IMG/VR virus record: IMGVR_UViG_3300025276_000057 | Span: 1-46,077 of that record | Reading direction: 5' to 3' (one strand) | DNA: 46,077 nt | From: a virus | Shown: positions 8,224-19,100 of the stretch, one piece after another | How positions within the stretch are numbered: position 1 is the stretch's first letter | Layout of the letters: each line of letters begins with the position of its first letter | The notes under the pieces: generated by a model | Databases searched by the model: none | What the model was told of the DNA's origin: nothing | Seen by the model: only the letters and a program-made list of their open reading frames with translations | Position numbers and translations under genes: made by a program

Positions 8224-10659
8224 ATGCAAGACGTAAAAATAGACATTAATCCTATGGGATTTCCAAGTCAGTTTGTTTCTGATTCTACAAAGAAATCACT
8301 AGAGTTTGGATTACAAATAGGACAAGCTATTCAATACGAATGGTTCAGAAAAGATGGAAATACAAATAGGTTTTATAATCAATGGGGTGACTTTCATAGA
8401 TTAAGACTTTATGCTAGGGGCGAACAATCTGTTTCTAAGTATAAAAATGAATTATCAGTTGATGGTGATTTAAGTTATCTTAATTTAGATTGGACACCAG
8501 TTCCTATTATACCTAAGTTTGTAGATATTGTTGTTAATGGTATGTCTGATAGAATTTTTCAGGTAAATGCATACGCACAAGATGCTATGTCAATGGATAG
8601 AAGAAATGAATATCAGCGTATGATTGGTGCTGATATGGCTTCTAAAGAATTAATTACTCAAGTAAATAAAGATTTTGATGTAGATGCATTTGCTAGTAAT
8701 GTAGATGAGTTACCTAACGACAGTGAGGAGCTTGCTTTGCATATGCAAATGAAATATAAACCATCAATAGAAATAGCAGAAGAAGAAGCTATTAATACTG
8801 TATTTGAAGAAAATCAATACTTAGAAACTAAAAGACGTTTAGATTACGATCAAACAGTTTTAGGTATTTCTGTAGCTAGACATTCTTTTTTACCAGGCGA
8901 TGGAATTAAAATTGATTATGTAGATCCAGCTAACTTAGTTTATAGTTATACTGAAGACCCTCATTTTAAAGATTGTTTTTATTGGGGTGAAATTAAAACT
9001 TTACCTATTATTGAATTAAAAAAAATAGATCCTACTTTAACAAATGAAGATATGGAGGAAATTTCTCAATATAGTCAAAGTTGGTATGATTATCATAATA
9101 CGTCTCAGTTTTATAATAACAGTTTATTTAGTAAAGACAGTGCTACTGTTTTGTTTTTTAATTACAAAACTACAAACACTTTTACATATAAGAAAAAAAT
9201 TAATAATGTAGGGGCAGAAAAAGTTATAGAAAAAACTGATGAATTTGATCCTTCTATTGAAATGATGGAAGAAGGTAATTTTGAAAAAGTTTCTAAAACT
9301 ATTGATGTTTGGTATGAAGGAGTAATGGTTATGGGAACTAGTATTGTTCTTAAATGGCAAATGGCTGAGAATATGGCTAGACCAAAATCTGCAAGTCAGA
9401 ATGTATATCCTGAATTTATAGCTTGTGCGCCAAGAATGTATAAAGGCGTTTTAGAGTCTTTAGTTAGACGAATGATAACCTTTGCTGATTTAATTCAAAT
9501 AACTCATTTAAAGTTACAGCAAGTTCTTTCTAAAGTAGTTCCAGATGGTGTCTTTATAGATGCAGATGGATTAAACGAAGTAGATTTAGGAAATGGTGCT
9601 GCGTATAATCCTGAAGATGCATTAAGAATGTATTTTCAAACAGGTAGTGTTATTGGTAGAAGTTATACTCAAGATGGAGATTATAATCAAGCTAAAGTTC
9701 CTATTCAGCAATTAACTGCTAGTTCTGGTCAATCAAAAATTCAAAGTTTAATTGGTACATATAATCATTATTTAAATATGATTAGAGATGTAACGGGATT
9801 AAATGAAGCTAGAGATGGATCATTGCCAGATGAAAACTCATTAGTAGGTTTACAAAAAATGGCTGCTTTAAATAGTAATACCGCTACAAGACATATATTA
9901 CAAGCTGGTTTAAGTATTACACAAAATTTAGCAACTGCACTATCTTCAAGAATTGCAGATGTTTTAGAGTATGCAGATTTTAAAGATGAATTTATAAATC
10001 AAATTGGAAAATATAATGTTTCAGTTTTAAATGAAATCAAAGATTTATATTTAAGTGATTTTGGTATTTTTATAGAAGTTACTCCTGATGAAGAAGAAAG
10101 AGCAATGCTAGAAAAAAACATTCAAATGGCTTTGCAAAGAGATTCTATTAACTTAGAAGATGCAATTGATATTAGAGAAATTAAAAATTTAAAGGTTGCT
10201 AATCAAGTTTTAAAACTTAAAAGAAAAAGAAAGCAAGAAGCTGAAGAAAAATCTAAAGCAGCTGCTGCACAACAACAAGCGCAGATTAATCAACAATCTC
10301 AACAAATGGCTGCACAGGCTGCAATGCAAAAGTTACAGGCTGAAACTCAAGCTAAACAACAATTGCAACAAAGTGATATGCAATTTCAAATTGAAAAAAT
10401 GAGAGGCGAAGCGTCTATTAAATCTGAATTAATGCAGTTAGAATTTGATTTGCAAATGCAATTAAAAGGAGTAGAAGTGTCTGCATTACAGGAAAGAGAA
10501 ACACAAAGAGAGACTGCTAAAGCAGACAGAATAAGTCAAGCAAACACAGAGCAATCAAAATTAATTCAACAACGTAAAAATAATTTAGCTCCAGTAAGAT
10601 TTGAGTCTAAAGAGGATAGTTTAGATGGTTTTGATTTAGCGGAGTTTGAACCAAGATGA
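8224..10659 (+). CDS. Portal protein
   Basis: This 811-residue protein starts immediately after the terminase stop. The segment FHRLRLYARGEQSVSKYK, followed by DGDLSYLNLDWTPVPIIPK and FVDIVVNGMSDR (residues about 58-112), is characteristic of long portal proteins in crAss-like and related Bacteroidota podoviruses. A conserved stem-like region includes DVTGLNEARDGSLPDENSL (near residue 524). The C-terminal ~150 residues (from about 660) form a Lys/Glu- then Gln-rich coiled coil that could line the portal barrel. It forms the dodecameric DNA gate at the capsid vertex and docks the terminase. Confidence 0.88.
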   Translation: MQDVKIDINPMGFPSQFVSDSTKKSLEFGLQIGQAIQYEWFRKDGNTNRFYNQWGDFHRLRLYARGEQSVSKYKNELSVDGDLSYLNLDWTPVPIIPKFVDIVVNGMSDRIFQVNAYAQDAMSMDRRNEYQRMIGADMASKELITQVNKDFDVDAFASNVDELPNDSEELALHMQMKYKPSIEIAEEEAINTVFEENQYLETKRRLDYDQTVLGISVARHSFLPGDGIKIDYVDPANLVYSYTEDPHFKDCFYWGEIKTLPIIELKKIDPTLTNEDMEEISQYSQSWYDYHNTSQFYNNSLFSKDSATVLFFNYKTTNTFTYKKKINNVGAEKVIEKTDEFDPSIEMMEEGNFEKVSKTIDVWYEGVMVMGTSIVLKWQMAENMARPKSASQNVYPEFIACAPRMYKGVLESLVRRMITFADLIQITHLKLQQVLSKVVPDGVFIDADGLNEVDLGNGAAYNPEDALRMYFQTGSVIGRSYTQDGDYNQAKVPIQQLTASSGQSKIQSLIGTYNHYLNMIRDVTGLNEARDGSLPDENSLVGLQKMAALNSNTATRHILQAGLSITQNLATALSSRIADVLEYADFKDEFINQIGKYNVSVLNEIKDLYLSDFGIFIEVTPDEEERAMLEKNIQMALQRDSINLEDAIDIREIKNLKVANQVLKLKRKRKQEAEEKSKAAAAQQQAQINQQSQQMAAQAAMQKLQAETQAKQQLQQSDMQFQIEKMRGEASIKSELMQLEFDLQMQLKGVEVSALQERETQRETAKADRISQANTEQSKLIQQRKNNLAPVRFESKEDSLDGFDLAEFEPR

Positions 10660-10689
10660 TATAGCTTAAAAATATAATTAAATTAATAC

Positions 10690-10697
10690 TAACTTTG
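10690..10697 (+). promoter_or_regulatory. Bacteroidota -7 element TAACTTTG
   Basis: TAACTTTG fits TAnnTTTG exactly and lies 15 bases before the ATG at 10,713, in the 53-base gap after the portal gene. A TTG at -33 is not evident. It would supply extra transcription for the scaffold and major capsid genes, needed in high copy. Confidence 0.55.
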
Positions 10698-10712
10698 TAA
10701 AAATTAAATCAA

Positions 10713-11849
10713 ATGGAATTCAAACAAGTAAAAGAGGTTACGCAATTAGAAGCGAAATCCACACAAGAAGTTGAACAAGATCTTTTAAATAAACACGAAG
10801 AGAGTTTAAAAGTTTCTAATGTTAACGAAATAAAATCTGAAACACCAGTAATTGATGTTCCAGAAACTAATGTTGAAAATACTCAAAAGGTTAGTGAAGA
10901 GGTTTCATTACCTGAGTTAAAAGACGAAGATGTACTTTCTTATATTAAAGAAAGATATAATAAAGATATTTCTTCAGTAGATGAATTGTTTTCAGAAAAA
11001 GAAGAAAACGAACCATTGCCTGAAGATGTGTCAAAATATTTAAAGTTTAAAAAAGAAACTGGTAGAGGATTTGAAGATTTTATTAAAGCAAATAAAAGCT
11101 ATGATAATTTAAATGATGATCAAGTACTGGCAGAATATTATTCTTTAACCGAATCTGATTTAGATTCCGAAGATATTAAATATCTAATGGAAGATAAATT
11201 TGGTTATGATGAAGATGAAGATGAAGAGAGAGATATTAAGAAAAAAAATATCTCTAAAAAAAGAGAACTTGCAGTAGCTAAGAAATATTTAAGTAAGCTA
11301 TCGGATACATATAAAACTCCTCTTGAGTCAAGCGGGGGTTCGTTTTCGGAAGACCAACTTAAAGAATTCAATGCTTACAAGGATTACGTTCAAGAGGCTC
11401 GAACTGAAGTAGATGCCAATAAAAGAAAGTCTGAATATTTTCAGAAAAAAACAGAAGATGTTTTTAACTCTGAATTCAAAGGTTTTGAGTTCAAGGTAGG
11501 AGATAAAAATGTAGTTTATTCTTCTGGAGACGCAAATGAAATTAAATCAAAACAACTAAACGTACAGACTTTTATAGATCAGTACTTAGGTGAAGATGGT
11601 TTAGTTAATGATGCGAAAGGTTGGCATAAAGCATTAAATGCCGCAATGAACCCAGATAAACTAGCTCAATATTTTTATGAGCAAGGAAAAGCTGATGCCA
11701 TAGGAGATGTTTCGAAAAAAAGTAAAAACATTAATATGAATTTGAGGCAAACACCTCAATCAGCTCCACAGACAGGATTTCAAGCACGAGCAGTTAGTCA
11801 AGATTCAGGTAGAGGCTTAAGAATTAAAAGTAGAAATAAAAATAATTAA
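10713..11849 (+). CDS. Capsid scaffolding-like protein
   Basis: This 378-residue protein sits between portal and major capsid, the standard scaffold position. It is very acidic and low in hydrophobics: residues 1-70 are Glu/Val-rich and disordered, an acidic patch DEDEDEE lies near residue 170, followed by a Lys-rich helical stretch and coiled coil. The C-terminal ~45 residues (LRQTPQSAPQTGFQARAVSQ onward) end in basic residues, like capsid-binding tails of scaffolds. Scaffolds direct capsid assembly and then leave. No protease motif is seen. The call is by position and composition. Confidence 0.7.
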   Translation: MEFKQVKEVTQLEAKSTQEVEQDLLNKHEESLKVSNVNEIKSETPVIDVPETNVENTQKVSEEVSLPELKDEDVLSYIKERYNKDISSVDELFSEKEENEPLPEDVSKYLKFKKETGRGFEDFIKANKSYDNLNDDQVLAEYYSLTESDLDSEDIKYLMEDKFGYDEDEDEERDIKKKNISKKRELAVAKKYLSKLSDTYKTPLESSGGSFSEDQLKEFNAYKDYVQEARTEVDANKRKSEYFQKKTEDVFNSEFKGFEFKVGDKNVVYSSGDANEIKSKQLNVQTFIDQYLGEDGLVNDAKGWHKALNAAMNPDKLAQYFYEQGKADAIGDVSKKSKNINMNLRQTPQSAPQTGFQARAVSQDSGRGLRIKSRNKNN

Positions 11850-11867
11850 CAATTAAAAATTAAAAAA

Positions 11868-13295
11868 ATGGCAGGATCAGTAGCAGGAAATCCTACTTTT
11901 GCACTACAACCTAGTGCAGAACAGGTAGTTTTACAAACAAACTATATTACAAATTTTGATTTCTTAAATCAATATTTACCAGATACTTATGAAAAAGAAT
12001 TTGAAAGATATGGAAACAGAACAGTAGCATCATTCTTAAGAATGGTAGGCGCTGAAATGCCTTCTAACTCAGACCTTATCAAATGGGCAGAGCAAGGAAG
12101 GTTACACACTAAGTATATTAATGTAACTTCAGCAGCAGCTGCAGGACAAGATACAGCAGTGTTAACTATTAATGACACATTGATTCCAAACACTGGTTCA
12201 ATTGCATTAAGAGTAGGTCAGACAATTATGATTTCTGACAATACAGGAGCTTCAGTTTTAACTAACAAAGCTTTAATTACAGCAGTAGATACAGCTAACG
12301 CAACTATTACTGTAGCTTATTATGAAGCAGCTGGACAACAAGTAGCAGCAGCAGTTGTAACTTCTTTATTTGTATATGGTTCTGAATTCCAAAAAGGTTC
12401 AAGCGGTATGCAAGGTCAATTAGAAGCTGACGATGTTATCTTTAGCAATTCACCAATTATCATTAAAGACAGATACGCAGTATCAGGATCTGATATGGCT
12501 CAAATTGGATGGATCGAAGTAACTACAGAAAACGGTGCAACTGGTTTCTTATGGTACTTAAAATCTGAACACGAAACAAGATTAAGATTTGAAGATTACT
12601 TAGAGACAGCAATGGTTGAAGCAGTTCCAGCAATCGCAGGAAGTGGTGTTGCAGCAATTGCAGCAGGTGTAGCTTCAGGAGTTGGTAACAAAGGATCTGA
12701 AGGTTTATTCTATGTAGTAAACAACAGAGGTAATGTATGGTCAGGTGGAAACCCAAGTACATTAGCTGAATTTGATTCTATCATCCAAAGATTAGACAAA
12801 CAAGGATCTATTGAAGAAAATGTTATTTTCTTAAACAGAGAGTTTGGATTTGATATTGATGATATGTTAGCTAGCCAAAATTCTTATGGTGCAAATGGTA
12901 CTTCTTATGGTCTTTTTGACAATGATAAGGATATGGCATTAAATTTAGGATTTACAGGATTCCGTAGAGGATATGACTTTTACAAGTCTGACTGGAAATA
13001 CTTAAACGATCCTACAATGAGAGGTGGATTAGAAGGTGGAAAAATCAACGGTATTTTAGTACCAGCTGGTTCAACTACAGTTTATGACCAAGTACTTGGT
13101 AAAAACGCTAAAAGACCATTCTTACACGTAAGATATAGAGCTTCAGAAACTGAAGACAGACGTTATAAAACTTGGATTACAGGTTCTGCAGGTGGAGCAG
13201 CTACTTCTAGCTTAGATGCAATGGAAGTAAACTTCTTATCAGAAAGAGCTTTATGTACTTTAGGTGCTAATAACTTCTTCTTGTTCAAACAATAA
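11868..13295 (+). CDS. Major capsid protein
   Basis: This 475-residue protein follows the scaffold. The N-terminal region contains FLNQYLPDTYEKEFERYGNR and SFLRMVGAEMPSNSDLIKWA (about residues 32-85), a signature seen in capsid proteins of Bacteroidota podoviruses of the crAss-like type with an HK97-like fold. The sequence is Ala/Gly-rich with little lysine at the N-terminus and ends RALCTLGANNFFLFKQ. Codons here use more C-ending forms (TTC, AAC) than neighbouring genes, consistent with high expression. The leader AATTAAAAAA-ATG has no Shine-Dalgarno, as is usual in this phylum. A hairpin follows the stop. Confidence 0.85.
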   Translation: MAGSVAGNPTFALQPSAEQVVLQTNYITNFDFLNQYLPDTYEKEFERYGNRTVASFLRMVGAEMPSNSDLIKWAEQGRLHTKYINVTSAAAAGQDTAVLTINDTLIPNTGSIALRVGQTIMISDNTGASVLTNKALITAVDTANATITVAYYEAAGQQVAAAVVTSLFVYGSEFQKGSSGMQGQLEADDVIFSNSPIIIKDRYAVSGSDMAQIGWIEVTTENGATGFLWYLKSEHETRLRFEDYLETAMVEAVPAIAGSGVAAIAAGVASGVGNKGSEGLFYVVNNRGNVWSGGNPSTLAEFDSIIQRLDKQGSIEENVIFLNREFGFDIDDMLASQNSYGANGTSYGLFDNDKDMALNLGFTGFRRGYDFYKSDWKYLNDPTMRGGLEGGKINGILVPAGSTTVYDQVLGKNAKRPFLHVRYRASETEDRRYKTWITGSAGGAATSSLDAMEVNFLSERALCTLGANNFFLFKQ

Positions 13296-13315
13296 GAATA
13301 ACAATTTGTAATTTT

Positions 13316-13339
13316 TACCCTCGTTTCAAAACGGGGGTA
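13316..13339 (+). terminator. Strong GC hairpin after the capsid gene
   Basis: An 8-base stem, TACCCTCG paired with CGGGGGTA (one U-G pair), encloses an 8-base loop, 20 bases after the capsid stop. No U-run follows on the plus strand, so this may be a weak terminator or an mRNA 3'-end stabiliser that lets capsid transcripts accumulate while some polymerase reads on. Confidence 0.45.
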
Positions 13340-13371
13340 ACTATTACTTTATAAACTTTAAATTAAATCAA

Positions 13372-14133
13372 ATGAAAAAATTAAACAAGAATGTCTTAAA
13401 AGACAAAACATATAAATTAACTGGAGATGTCGCTCCTTTAAGCCTTATGATTCCAGCTAGAAATAGCAGAAGATCACCGTTAATGTATTTTGACGAAGAA
13501 CAAGGTATTAACAGACCTTTGCGTTATGCAAAAAACCAAAAAAGTCCTTTTGAGGACGAGCAAGATGGAAATGCTATTTTAGAACCAATTGTGTTTGAAG
13601 ATGGTTTTCTTTTTGTACCAAAAACAAATCCTGTATTACAAGAGTTTTTATCATTACATCCTTCTAACCAACATTTATTTGTTGAGGTTAATAAAGAGAT
13701 AGACGCTAATGTTGACGTTGAATATTTAGATTATGAATTAGAAGCTCAGGTTTCTGCAAAAGATTTAACTCTTGAATTAATGGAAACAATAGGTAGAGTT
13801 GTTATAGGATTAAATGTAGATAAATTAAGTTCATCTGAATTAAAAAGAGATATTAGATTATTTGCAAAAAGATATCCTCAAGATTTCTTAGAATCTCTTA
13901 ATGATCCATTATTAATTATGCAAAATCAGTGTTCTAAATTTTTGTCTAACAATTTAATTATAATGAAAAATGAAAAAGATGTTTATTATAATTTAAAACA
14001 AAACAAGAAAAAACTTTTAACTGTTCCTTATGGAGAAGATCCTTTGTTTATACTAGCATCATTTTTTCAAAGTGATGAAGGACAACAAGTTTTTACTTTA
14101 TTAACCAATCGGTTAAAGAAGATAGACGAATAG
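13372..14133 (+). CDS. Head-associated protein, unknown function
   Basis: In this 253-residue protein the N-terminal part has PARNSRRSPLMYFDEEQGIN, then RPLRYAKNQKSPFEDEQDG and ILEPIVFEDGFLFVPKTNPV, a conserved-looking block I associate with phage proteins found just after the major capsid gene; the function is not known to me. The rest is helical and ends LLTNRLKKIDE. It forms a short unit bounded by the hairpin at 13,316 and a clear terminator at 14,153, so it is probably co-transcribed with the capsid gene. A capsid or connector accessory role is inferred. Confidence 0.6.
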   Translation: MKKLNKNVLKDKTYKLTGDVAPLSLMIPARNSRRSPLMYFDEEQGINRPLRYAKNQKSPFEDEQDGNAILEPIVFEDGFLFVPKTNPVLQEFLSLHPSNQHLFVEVNKEIDANVDVEYLDYELEAQVSAKDLTLELMETIGRVVIGLNVDKLSSSELKRDIRLFAKRYPQDFLESLNDPLLIMQNQCSKFLSNNLIIMKNEKDVYYNLKQNKKKLLTVPYGEDPLFILASFFQSDEGQQVFTLLTNRLKKIDE

Positions 14134-14152
14134 TAAACTAACTAAATTATAG

Positions 14153-14188
14153 AGAGGTTTCAATAAAATGAAGCCTCTTTTTTTTTTG
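14153..14188 (+). terminator. Rho-independent terminator
   Basis: A 9-base stem, AGAGGTTTC with GAAGCCTCT (one U-G pair), encloses the loop AATAAAAT and is followed by a T-run of about ten. It ends the capsid transcription unit. The T-run merges directly into a -7 promoter element for the next gene. Confidence 0.88.
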
Positions 14189-14196
14189 TATCTTTG
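14189..14196 (+). promoter_or_regulatory. Bacteroidota -7 element TATCTTTG
   Basis: TATCTTTG fits TAnnTTTG exactly. It begins at the end of the terminator T-run and lies 18 bases before the ATG at 14,215. Terminator and promoter are fused back to back, separating the capsid unit from the connector and tail unit. No -33 TTG is evident; the T-tract may substitute. Confidence 0.65.
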
Positions 14197-14214
14197 TTTA
14201 AATAACAATTTGAA

Positions 14215-15189
14215 ATGATTAACACGGTAAGAGCAACAGTCTTGTCAATTGCAAATAAAAACAATTATGGATATATAACTCCTAGTGATTTTAATTTATA
14301 CGCAAAACAAGCTCAACTAGATATATTTGAAGACTATTTTTATCAATATAATAGTTGGATAATAAAACAAAACGCACGTGTGTCTGGTAGTGAATATGCA
14401 GATATTTTAAAAGGGTTAGTAGAGGTGATTGATAGTTTTTCTGAAACAAGAGGATTAACTACATCTGGTATTAATTTATATAATTTACCAGCAAACTATT
14501 ATTTAATTAATAAAATAAATTACTATCCTAACACAATATTTTCTTCAACTACTACGGCAGCTGGATTAAATACTTTAACAGATGCTAATGCAACGTTTAC
14601 AACAACTGGGACGGTATTACCAGGGCAGTTTGTAACTAACACTTCTTTAGTTAGTGTATCTTCTGGTTTTGGAGCTTATATAGTTAGTGTAGATTCAGAA
14701 ACACAATTAACATTATCTAATAATCCATTTGGTAGCGCTGCTACAATTGGAAATTCTTATACTATTATTACTACAGCTGGTATTAGAGAAGTAGAAAGAG
14801 TGTCACAAAATAAAATATTTTATTTAAATTCATCTTCATTAACTTCGCCTAACATTTCTTATCCAGCTTATGTTTTAGGTGGAGCAAATAATCTTTCAAC
14901 AGGTAATACCATTACAGTATATCCTGATACAATTATTGGTTCAGGTAAAATATTATCACAATATATAAGATATCCTTTAGATCCTAATTGGAGTTATAGT
15001 TCATTAACAGGTGGAGAACCTGTTTTTGACGAAGGTGCAGCAGATTATCAAGACTTTGAGCTTCCTGATTCTGATGAACCTAATTTAGTAAACAAAATAT
15101 TGCAATATGCTGGTGTATCTCTTAGAGAAAAAGATATTGCTGTTTTTGGTAATATACAAGAACAAGAAGATAATCAACAACAATCATAA
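14215..15189 (+). CDS. Head-tail connector/adaptor candidate
   Basis: This 324-residue protein opens MINTVRATVLSIANKNNYGY and YITPSDFNLYAKQAQLDIFE, a helical segment typical of phage ring/adaptor proteins that plug onto the portal. The middle (residues 110-185) is a Thr/Ser/Gly-rich beta insertion. A second helical part (LPDSDEPNLVNKILQYAGVS) and an acidic Gln-rich tail close it. Three bases separate it from the next gene. The assignment as adaptor or tail-tube-A-like is from order (after capsid, before the big tail protein) and helical architecture. Confidence 0.6.
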   Translation: MINTVRATVLSIANKNNYGYITPSDFNLYAKQAQLDIFEDYFYQYNSWIIKQNARVSGSEYADILKGLVEVIDSFSETRGLTTSGINLYNLPANYYLINKINYYPNTIFSSTTTAAGLNTLTDANATFTTTGTVLPGQFVTNTSLVSVSSGFGAYIVSVDSETQLTLSNNPFGSAATIGNSYTIITTAGIREVERVSQNKIFYLNSSSLTSPNISYPAYVLGGANNLSTGNTITVYPDTIIGSGKILSQYIRYPLDPNWSYSSLTGGEPVFDEGAADYQDFELPDSDEPNLVNKILQYAGVSLREKDIAVFGNIQEQEDNQQQS

Positions 15190-15192
15190 GCT

Positions 15193-16116
15193 ATGACATA
15201 TATAACAGACTATCAATATTATGAAAACGCAGGAGTAACTCCTACGAATTCAAACTGGGGGTCATATCAATTTGTATCATTAGACGATATCGTAACTAAT
15301 TTTATGTTAATGTATGTTGGTAATGACAAGTTAATAAACAATGTAGAAAAATATAATATTTTATTTCACGCAAAAAGAGGAATTCAAGAATTGAATTATG
15401 ATGCAATGAAAGAGATAAAGATTTTAGAACTTAGTGTATGTGATCAATTAAGGTATGTTTTACCTCCTGATTATGTAAACTGGGTAAGAATTTCTATATA
15501 TCAAAGTGGAGTATTAATGCCATTAACTGAAAATATACAAACAAATTGGAGTAATTCTTATTTACAAGATAATGATTGTAAAATATTGTTTGATGAAAAT
15601 GGTAATATATTAAAACCAGAAAACTCTACTATAGATATGGATAGAATTGCTGGAAGTAAAAAAAGTCTTTACTTAAATTCAAATAGTAGTCAAGATGGTA
15701 ATATGGGTTATAATATAGATGGGGCTTGGTTTTTTGATTATAGTGTTGGTCAACGTTATGGTCTTAATACAGAAACTGCAAATTCTAATCCTACGTTTTC
15801 AATTAACAAAGCTTCTGGTGTAATTAATTTTAGTTCTGGAGCTTCAGATAAATTAGTTATTTTAGAATATGTTTCAGATGGAATGGAAAATGGTATAGAT
15901 TCACAAATTAATTTAAATAAATTGTTTGAAGATTTTATCTATGCTTATATTAAATATGCTATATTAACTAGCAAGTATGGTGTTCAAGAATATATAATTA
16001 ATAGAGCTAAAAAAGAAAAAACAGCTTTGTTAAGAAACGCTAAAATAAGATTAAGTAACATACATCCTGGAAGATTGTTAATGAATCTTAGGGGTCAAGA
16101 TAAATGGTTGAAATAA
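15193..16116 (+). CDS. Head-tail connector/ring protein candidate
   Basis: The N-terminal half of this 307-residue protein holds LDDIVTNFMLMYVGNDKLIN, then KYNILFHAKRGIQELNYDAM and QLRYVLPPDYVNWVRISIY, a pattern found in tail-tube-A/adaptor proteins of Bacteroidota podoviruses. The C-terminal helix (residues 240-307) includes LFEDFIYAYIKYAILTSKYG and ends in a basic tail. It is followed one base later by the large tail protein, so the two are surely co-translated. It probably bridges portal and tail nozzle. Confidence 0.65.
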   Translation: MTYITDYQYYENAGVTPTNSNWGSYQFVSLDDIVTNFMLMYVGNDKLINNVEKYNILFHAKRGIQELNYDAMKEIKILELSVCDQLRYVLPPDYVNWVRISIYQSGVLMPLTENIQTNWSNSYLQDNDCKILFDENGNILKPENSTIDMDRIAGSKKSLYLNSNSSQDGNMGYNIDGAWFFDYSVGQRYGLNTETANSNPTFSINKASGVINFSSGASDKLVILEYVSDGMENGIDSQINLNKLFEDFIYAYIKYAILTSKYGVQEYIINRAKKEKTALLRNAKIRLSNIHPGRLLMNLRGQDKWLK

Positions 16117-16117
16117 T

Positions 16118-19100
16118 ATGCCACAGTTTACAAGAAATTTTATAAAAGGAAGAATGAATAAAAGCGTTGATGAACGATTAGTTCCTCAAGGTGAATATAT
16201 TGATGCTTTAAATTGTAGACTAGGATCTACAGAAAATACTGAGATAGGTGCTGTAGAGAATTCTTTAGGTAATACCAAGCTTACAACTATAACTTATGAA
16301 GGACTTGCGTTAAGCAATGAAGCAAAGTGTATTGGAGCTTTTGAAGATGGTAGTGAAGAAACTATGTATTGGTTTATAAACGATCCAGCAAATACTAACT
16401 CAAATACTGGTAAAGTTGATATAATAGTATCATATAATACTAAATTAGATTTATTATTTTATCACGTTATATCTACTAGTCTTTTAAATTTTAACGATAC
16501 TTATTTAGTTACTGGTATTAATCTTATAGATGGACTATTGTTTTTTACAGACAATTTAAATCCTCCTAGAAAAATAAATATAAATAGAACTTATCCATAT
16601 CCAATTAGTGATGTTGATCAAGTTACTGAACAAGATATAGGTGTTATTGTAGCACCTCCTTTATTTGCGCCTACACTTACACAAACACAACAAGGTGGTG
16701 GGGAAAACTATATGACAGATATAATGATTTCTTTTGCTTATAGATATAAGTATGAAGATAATGAGTATTCTGCTATTTCTCCTTTTTCGCCAATATCATT
16801 TTCTCCAGGACCATTTCAATTAGATTTTTCAACTTATGATAACATTGGGATGCAAAATATATTTAACAGTGTTATTGTTAAATTTAATACTGGTACTAAG
16901 AATGTGATAGGAATAGATTTATTGTTTAAGTCAACAAATTTTGCCGCAATAAATGTTATTGAACGATTTAATAAATTAGATCAAGGATGGTTAAATAATG
17001 TTGAACAAACTTTTCAATTTACAAATCAAAAAATATATACAGTATTACCAGAAGCTCAACTTTTAAGACTTTTTGATAATGTGCCTAAAATTGCACAAGC
17101 TCAAACACTTATGGGTAATAGGCTTATGTATGGTAATTATATTGATGGATATAATATTACAAATGAAAATGGTCAAGATGTATATTTAGATTATACTTTA
17201 GATTTAATATCAGAAGATTTAGATGCTGGAGAAACTCCTTCAATAAATACTACTTTTAATTATACTATAGATGGATCTGTTTCTGTTCTTAATGGAACAG
17301 CAACATATGATACAACTGGGTTTGATTTAAAAGCTGGTTCTCAAATAGGAATTGCTTTTAATTTAGGTCATTCTCAATTTTCTGGAGCTGCTGAATATGT
17401 AGATGGAACAGAACCTTTAAATCAATATGAATCTACGTTTTTATTTAACGTTCAAGAAGACTTTTCTAATGCTTACGATTTAGTTAATTCTCCATCATTT
17501 ATAGCTGCAGTGTCTGAATTTATTGCGCCTTCTAACTCTACTTGTTTTTCTCAATTATGTTCTACAGGATGCGAAAGTGGTACATCAATTACAGATTTAA
17601 TTAACTGTGGTGTTGTTGCTAAAACAAGTTGGTATAAAGTAGGTTTTGGAATATCTGGAACAAATCAAGGTGTAGTAATTGGATCTACTCCTGGTAGTAA
17701 TAGTTTTTCTTTAACCGTACAAGCAATAAAATATGAAAAATACGATACAACAGTAACACCTAATGTAGGGTTAGGAATTTTTGCTTATGAATATTTTACT
17801 GTAGTACAGTCAGAATTTCTTTATAGTTTAGATTCTTCAAAAAGCAGTTTACATAGCGACAGAGATTATGAAGTTGGTATTGTATACGAAGATAATTATG
17901 GAAGAGCAAGTACTGCTTTAGTAGATACAAATAACACTGTATATGTTCCTTGCGATAATTCTATTACAAAAAACACAATAAAAGTTACATTAAATAGTTA
18001 TCCTCCTTTTTGGGCTACTAAATATAAATTTGTTTTAAAACCATCAAAAGATGAATACAGAACAGTTTTCTCTAATATCTTTTTTCAAGAAGAAGAAACT
18101 GGTAATGTTTGGTTTAAATTAGAAGGAGATAATAAATCTAAAATTGTTTTAGATGAAAACTTAAAAGTTAAAACTGATACAAATGGACCAGTATTAAGGT
18201 GTGTTGAAACAAAAGTTTTAGATTATGGTAGTCAAGTAGAAAACTGGCTTTGTCAAAGGGCAAATGATGGTACTTTAATAGATGAAACTTGTTCTCAACC
18301 AACAGGAGTTTATATGCAGCTTAGACCAAGTAATTTTTCAGCTGGTGTTGCAAAAGATGCATTAATAAATACTGGTGAAGATGGATGTAAAGGAACTTAT
18401 TGCCCTGTAAAGTATGATGTATCAATACCTAATCCTGATACAACTGGACCAACTGATTTATTTATACCATACACTATACCAGCAGGAAGTCTTGTTACAA
18501 TAAAACTTAGAGAGCAACGATATAAAAGAGGGTCTAAATGCGGAAGTAGACAATATCTTTTTGACAAAACTTTTACAGCTAGTCAAGATTACGATAGTAT
18601 GTATGCTTTTGTTGAAGGAGATAATATAGATTTAACAGCTGGTGTTAGTTCAGGTAGTGACGACACTATAAATACAATAAACCAACCTAGTACATTGTAT
18701 CCTTATTATACATCTTTAGCTAGTGGAGGTCAGTCTTATGTTACTTTTCAAACAGATGCTTCAAACGGAAAAATGTATCTTGTTTTTCAAAATGGAACTC
18801 CTAATTGTGGATCGCCAAACAAGAGAAATTCTTATGGTAATGTACAGATTATAGCTCAAAGAGCAACTACATTAATGGTTTTTGAGACTGAAGCAAAAGA
18901 TGCAAATACTGAGCTTTATTATGAAAATGAGCAAGTGTTTAATGTATCTGCAGGTTATCATCAATCAGGAACAATTGTTACTGATCAAAATCAAACTGCA
19001 AGTTTACCAGCTGTAATTAATTTAACTTTTTCTAATTGTTTTACTTTTGGAAATGGGGTAGAGTCTAATAGAGTTTTAGATGCTTTAACTACACCTAGTT